Assembly (NCBI GenBank): GCA_900546645.1
Contig: URDR01000105.1
Coordinates: 1 to 6,554 of the forward strand
Reading direction: 5' to 3'
Source of the DNA: an uncultured Bacteroides sp.
GTDB lineage: Bacteria; Bacteroidota; Bacteroidia; Bacteroidales; Bacteroidaceae
DNA length: 6,554 nt
The position numbers and the translations under genes are program-made. The first letter of the stretch is position 1. Each line of letters opens with the position of its first letter. Below the pieces are notes generated by a model. That model was not told where the DNA came from, searched no databases, and saw nothing but the letters and a program-made list of their open reading frames with translations. Below, piece by piece: positions 5,522 to 6,554 of the stretch.

Positions 5522-5719
5522 ATGGCACAAGAAGATGATTTGAGAGCATTGGGAAAAATTATGGATTTTCTCCGTGCCGTGAGTATCATACTCGCAATTA
5601 TGAATGTGTATTGGTATTGCTATGAGGCAATGCACATGTGGGGAGTGACAATCGGGGTTGTTGACAGAATCCTTATCAACTTCAACCGTACAGGTGGAAA
5701 ATATTTTATATCGCAGTGA
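5522..5719 (+). pseudogene. mobC: Truncated mobC (TraG/VirD4-like coupling protein), N-terminus only
   Basis: The 65-residue frame begins MAQEDDLRALGKIMDFLRAV, has one hydrophobic segment (about 17-33) with the motif VYWYCYE (29-35), and then IGVVDRILINFNRTGG (44-59). This is the N-terminal YWFCY-domain start of MobC, the coupling protein of Bacteroides conjugative transposons, normally around 600-700 residues. The match to my memory of the family stops after about residue 59, and the final KYFISQ is unrelated. The transmembrane bundle, Walker A and B motifs and TraG domain are all missing. The break coincides with a shift to AT-rich DNA. The product could not pump DNA, so transfer would need a coupling protein supplied in trans. 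Confidence 0.8.
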
Positions 5720-5724
5720 CACTG
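5699..5724. other. Breakpoint in mobC with an 11-base palindrome
   Basis: Homology to MobC ends at about 5698. Base composition changes immediately, and CAGTG-A-CACTG (5714-5724) forms a perfect palindrome across the new stop codon. This may be the end of an inserted element or a recombination scar. The other end is not in the window, so no target duplication can be tested. Confidence 0.45.
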
Positions 5725-5752
5725 TTTGTTTATGAAAAATATAATTGGTTAA

Positions 5753-6406
5753 CTAAATCTCCAATATCACAGGATAGTGATCCCCACCCTTCATATGATA
5801 TCCTCGTACATATGTTTTTAGCTGTAATCTGCTATCGATAAGGAAATAATCTAATTCTCGACCTGAAATATGTGTTGGCATACCACAACAGGCAAAATAA
5901 GCACTATTTCCCGGCCTACTTCTGGTACCTGTGGTCATTATTCTTAAATTATCTGATAATTCGCTTGGCGTTGAATTCATATCTCCGCCAATGATGAAAG
6001 GAGATACTGCATGGCGTACTAAATCTCTTATATCTCCTACAGCACCAGACCCAGATTCGCAATGAAGGGTATAAATGTTACATCCATTATAATTTAAACA
6101 AATTGCGGATCGGCCTGTTCCTGATATCAGATAATGTATTGATGCTACAAAATTCAAATCCGCAATGATACAAGTATTACATCTCTGATTATAAGCACCT
6201 GCATGTTCTACCACAATATAGTGGTATCTACCACTATGTTGTGCAGGCAGTATGAATTTACCACATTCTTGTATCATAACAACATTACATTGTTCTATTG
6301 TTAATAGATGATTCAATATATTTAATTTAATAGCATCATTAAGAGGATTTCCTTGGGAATTCCATGTACAAATTTTCATATGGCTATTTTTAGATGTTTG
6401 ATGCAT
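5753..6406 (-). CDS. CdtB-like DNase of the endonuclease/exonuclease/phosphatase family
   Basis: A 217-residue single-domain protein with all the signature residues of the DNase I/CdtB fold in order: TWNSQG (14-19, N16), IQECG (45-49, E47), TGRSAICL (97-104, R99), YTLHCESG (112-119, H115), GGDMNSTP (140-147, D142 and N144), ELDYFLID (184-191, D186) and GGDHYPV (207-213, D209 and H210). TWN-QG, the QE-G step, the R in GR-AI-L, and DHYPV recall the CdtB subunit of cytolethal distending toxin (TWNLQG, VQEAG, SDHFPV) more than exonuclease III. It should be an active Mg-dependent nuclease or phosphatase. No signal peptide is visible with either start (6406 or 6379), unlike secreted CdtB, so it probably acts inside the cell. 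It lies in AT-rich DNA opposite to the mob genes. The biological role is unknown. Confidence 0.85.
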   Translation of the reverse strand: MHQTSKNSHMKICTWNSQGNPLNDAIKLNILNHLLTIEQCNVVMIQECGKFILPAQHSGRYHYIVVEHAGAYNQRCNTCIIADLNFVASIHYLISGTGRSAICLNYNGCNIYTLHCESGSGAVGDIRDLVRHAVSPFIIGGDMNSTPSELSDNLRIMTTGTRSRPGNSAYFACCGMPTHISGRELDYFLIDSRLQLKTYVRGYHMKGGDHYPVILEI

Positions 6407-6440
6407 TTATTATGTTTTCATAATAATTGTTATCAAATTT

Positions 6441-6465
6441 GAACGGGACTTTATCCATCCCGTTC
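6441..6465 (-). terminator. Hairpin between the two right-hand minus-strand genes
   Basis: GAACGGGA (6441-6448) and TCCCGTTC (6458-6465) are perfect arms around nine bases. On the minus strand it comes 14 bases after the stop at 6480-6482 and before the DNase start at 6406. It is followed by only a weak T-stretch (AAATTTG). It probably ends or attenuates transcription of the gene at the right edge. Confidence 0.55.
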
Positions 6466-6479
6466 TATATGTTTATACT

Positions 6480-6554
6480 CTATTTACTGCTTTCTGTATT
6501 TATAGGCTCGATACATGATGCCATTATATCCATCAGTTTAGACAGACCTTCGGT
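6480..6554 (-). CDS. C-terminal tail of an unidentified minus-strand gene
   Basis: An open frame enters from the right edge and gives 24 residues, including LMDIMASCIEPINTESSK, before a TAG at 6480-6482. It is codirectional with the CdtB-like DNase, 73 bases upstream of it, with a terminator-like hairpin between. The tail is too short to name a family. It may be a partner gene of the nuclease or an independent cargo gene. Confidence 0.45.
   Translation of the reverse strand, partial: TEGLSKLMDIMASCIEPINTESSK

Noticed and set aside
5699..5760. A group II intron start at the mobC break
   Set aside because: There is no GTGYG-type 5' end at the junction and no intron-encoded protein in the following 850 bases.
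5753..6406. Exonuclease III (XthA) repair enzyme
   Set aside because: The protein is too short (217 residues), and its motif variants (TWNSQG, IQECG, GRSAI, GGDHYPV) fit CdtB-type proteins better.

Overview
The window looks like part of a conjugative element of the Bacteroidota (Bacteroides/Parabacteroides/Prevotella group), of the CTnDOT/CTn341 type. The evidence is the gene set and its layout: a minus-strand ParA-DUF3408 cluster faces away from a plus-strand mobA-mobB-mobC cluster, with a structured intergenic region between them. Other support is weak: few strong Shine-Dalgarno sites, a TAnnTTTG-type -7 box before the ParA gene, and moderate GC. Species cannot be told from the sequence.

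Layout. Positions 1-77 hold the possible tail of a plus-strand gene. Positions 78-227 are a convergent zone full of hairpins. Positions 225-374 carry a start-less minus-strand open frame that may be a gene remnant. Positions 386-3028 are a compact minus-strand operon, read from 3028 downward: ParA ATPase (traA), a DUF3408 ribbon-helix-helix protein, a membrane-anchored DUF4122-like protein, a 55-residue protein, and a second DUF3408 protein. Positions 3029-3778 are non-coding. They hold a likely traA promoter, five degenerate tandem octamers that could be a ParA/RHH centromere, and a contiguous set of hairpins folding into a three-way junction next to an IncP-like nic motif, which is the probable oriT. 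Positions 3779-5436 encode the relaxosome accessory protein MobA and the relaxase MobB. The coupling-protein gene mobC starts normally at 5522 but is cut after about 59 codons. From about 5700 the DNA is visibly more AT-rich and carries a minus-strand endonuclease/exonuclease/phosphatase-fold DNase that resembles the CdtB subunit of cytolethal distending toxin, followed by the tail of another minus-strand gene.

How it works together. MobA and MobB would bind and nick oriT, and MobC would normally deliver the nicked strand to the transfer channel. TraA with the two DUF3408 proteins resembles a type Ib partition system. With mobC truncated, and with a terminator after the second DUF3408 gene where traE, traF and traG are usually expected, this copy is probably unable to transfer alone, although it could be mobilised in trans. 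The points of most interest are the CdtB-like nuclease at the broken mobC, the oriT fold, and the possible partition cassette.
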